Shown: piece after piece, positions 27,474-27,943 of the stretch
Layout: each line of letters starts with the position of its first letter
How positions within the stretch are numbered: the stretch's first letter is position 1
From: Streptosporangiaceae bacterium
GTDB lineage: Bacteria > Actinomycetota > Actinomycetes > Streptosporangiales > Streptosporangiaceae
Direction: 5' to 3'
Length of the DNA stretch: 27,943 nt
Assembly (NCBI GenBank): GCA_030045175.1
Contig: JASIBM010000109.1
Span: 1 to 27,943, forward strand
Translations under genes and position numbers: made by a program
The notes under the pieces: model-generated
What the model saw: only the letters and a program-made list of their open reading frames with translations
Databases searched by the model: none
What the model was told of the DNA's origin: nothing

Positions 27474-27943
27474 ATGCGGCGGTTACTGACCCTGTTGTGG
27501 AGCGCGCGCCGGTCGAGGGGCGGTCTAGCCCAAGGCAATCGGGGCGCTCCGCTGACGGCGCGCTCATCTGGCACCAGCGCGAAGGCTCAGGCGTCTCGGG
27601 CCGGCCGGGTGGCTCGCGTGGCGTCGCCGTCTCGAGCGTCTCAGGCGGTGCGGGCGTACCGCTCCACGCCCGGGCCTGCGGTGAGCCGAGGGATCGGTGA
27701 CTTGCCGCGGTCGTCTCGCCCTACCGGAGCACTTGGTCCGAACGCCGAGCAGACGCCGGCGGATCGTCCGGCGAGGGCGACCGGGTTCACCAGGGAAGCG
27801 ACGCCCGCGGGTCGGGACGCAGCGCCGGGGCAGCAGATGACGCCCGCGCGCCGGAAGGCAGGGGCAGGGCGGCGGGCTGCGGCCGCGGGTCGGGAAGCTG
27901 CGCCGGGGCAGCAGGTGACGCCCGCGCGCCGGGAGGCAGGGGC
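27474..27943 (+). CDS. Repetitive Arg/Ala/Pro-rich protein, partial, runs off the window
   Basis: The frame opens at ATG 27474, with GGGGAG 6-7 nt upstream, and stays open through the last base, giving at least 156 residues. I recognise no domain. The start is MRRLLTLLWSARRSRGG, then a basic, Ala/Ser/Pro-rich, probably disordered region. A 26-residue repeat (78 bp) with core APGQQ-V/M-TPARR begins at 27809 and again at 27887, and is cut by the window edge. Codon 4 is TTA, very rare in high-GC actinobacteria. It is divergent from the PLDc_N gene with a 175-nt gap. It may be a real gene with a disordered N-terminal region; a non-coding repeat cannot be excluded. Confidence 0.5.
   Translation, partial: MRRLLTLLWSARRSRGGLAQGNRGAPLTARSSGTSAKAQASRAGRVARVASPSRASQAVRAYRSTPGPAVSRGIGDLPRSSRPTGALGPNAEQTPADRPARATGFTREATPAGRDAAPGQQMTPARRKAGAGRRAAAAGREAAPGQQVTPARREAG
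27809..27943 (+). repeat. 78-bp tandem repeat at the window edge
   Basis: GGGTCGGGA begins at 27809 and 27887; the following 50 bases agree closely between the two copies (CGCCGGGGCAGCAG, then TGACGCCCGCGCGCCGG). The second copy is truncated by the end of the window. Confidence 0.85.

Overview
The window is a 28 kb piece of a high-GC actinobacterial chromosome, most like Streptosporangiales, Frankiales or Streptomyces relatives; I cannot name a genus. The evidence is the strong GC bias, short tight operons with 4-nt start/stop overlaps, and gene order. The run proC - excisionase-type HTH - ribosomal protein bS22 - acyltransferase - HAD phosphatase - glutaredoxin - hemA-hemC-hemD-hemB - hemL - histidine phosphatase - TlpA/ResA - ResB - CcsB follows, as I remember it, the order of the Mycobacterium tuberculosis Rv0500-Rv0529 region, with Rex added ahead of hemA as in Streptomyces.

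Layout: 1-3595 holds the 3' end of a nitrobindin-like haem protein, a Nur-like Fur-family regulator, citrate synthase and a YgfZ-type folate-binding protein. 3869-7423 holds proline dehydrogenase, ProC, a small HTH protein, the 32-residue ribosomal protein bS22 and an acyltransferase. 7628-8500 (minus) is a SerB-like HAD phosphatase. 8677-10832 is a membrane protein fused to an ABM-like domain, overlapping a glutaredoxin-like protein. 11148-17118 is a rex-hemA-hemC-hemD-hemB operon behind a near-consensus Rex operator. 17257-18879 (minus) is a GT-C type glycosyltransferase. 18987-20947 is a Prim-Pol-like protein coupled to hemL. 21008-21994 (minus) is an EamA transporter. 22128-26602 is a histidine phosphatase followed by ResA, ResB and CcsB. 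26873-27298 (minus) is a PLDc_N membrane protein. A repetitive Arg/Ala/Pro-rich reading frame runs off the right edge from 27474.

Together the core genes make tetrapyrrole (glutamyl-tRNA to uroporphyrinogen III, plus GSA aminomutase), attach haem to cytochrome c (System II), and tie haem supply to NADH/NAD+ through Rex. The ccdA gene normally found between resA and resB is absent, and so is the epimerase normally between bS22 and the acyltransferase.

The most unusual content is repetitive DNA. (i) A GC-rich palindromic element, about 36 bp per unit, sits in frame inside four unrelated coding sequences (proline dehydrogenase, the ABM fusion, EamA and CcsB), always in a linker or tail and in more than one reading frame, much like Rickettsia palindromic elements. 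(ii) A separate intergenic repeat of about 65 bp with a conserved hairpin occurs at four gene ends; two longer composite copies in opposite orientation flank the proC-to-acyltransferase segment. (iii) There are also several short tandem repeats inside and between genes.
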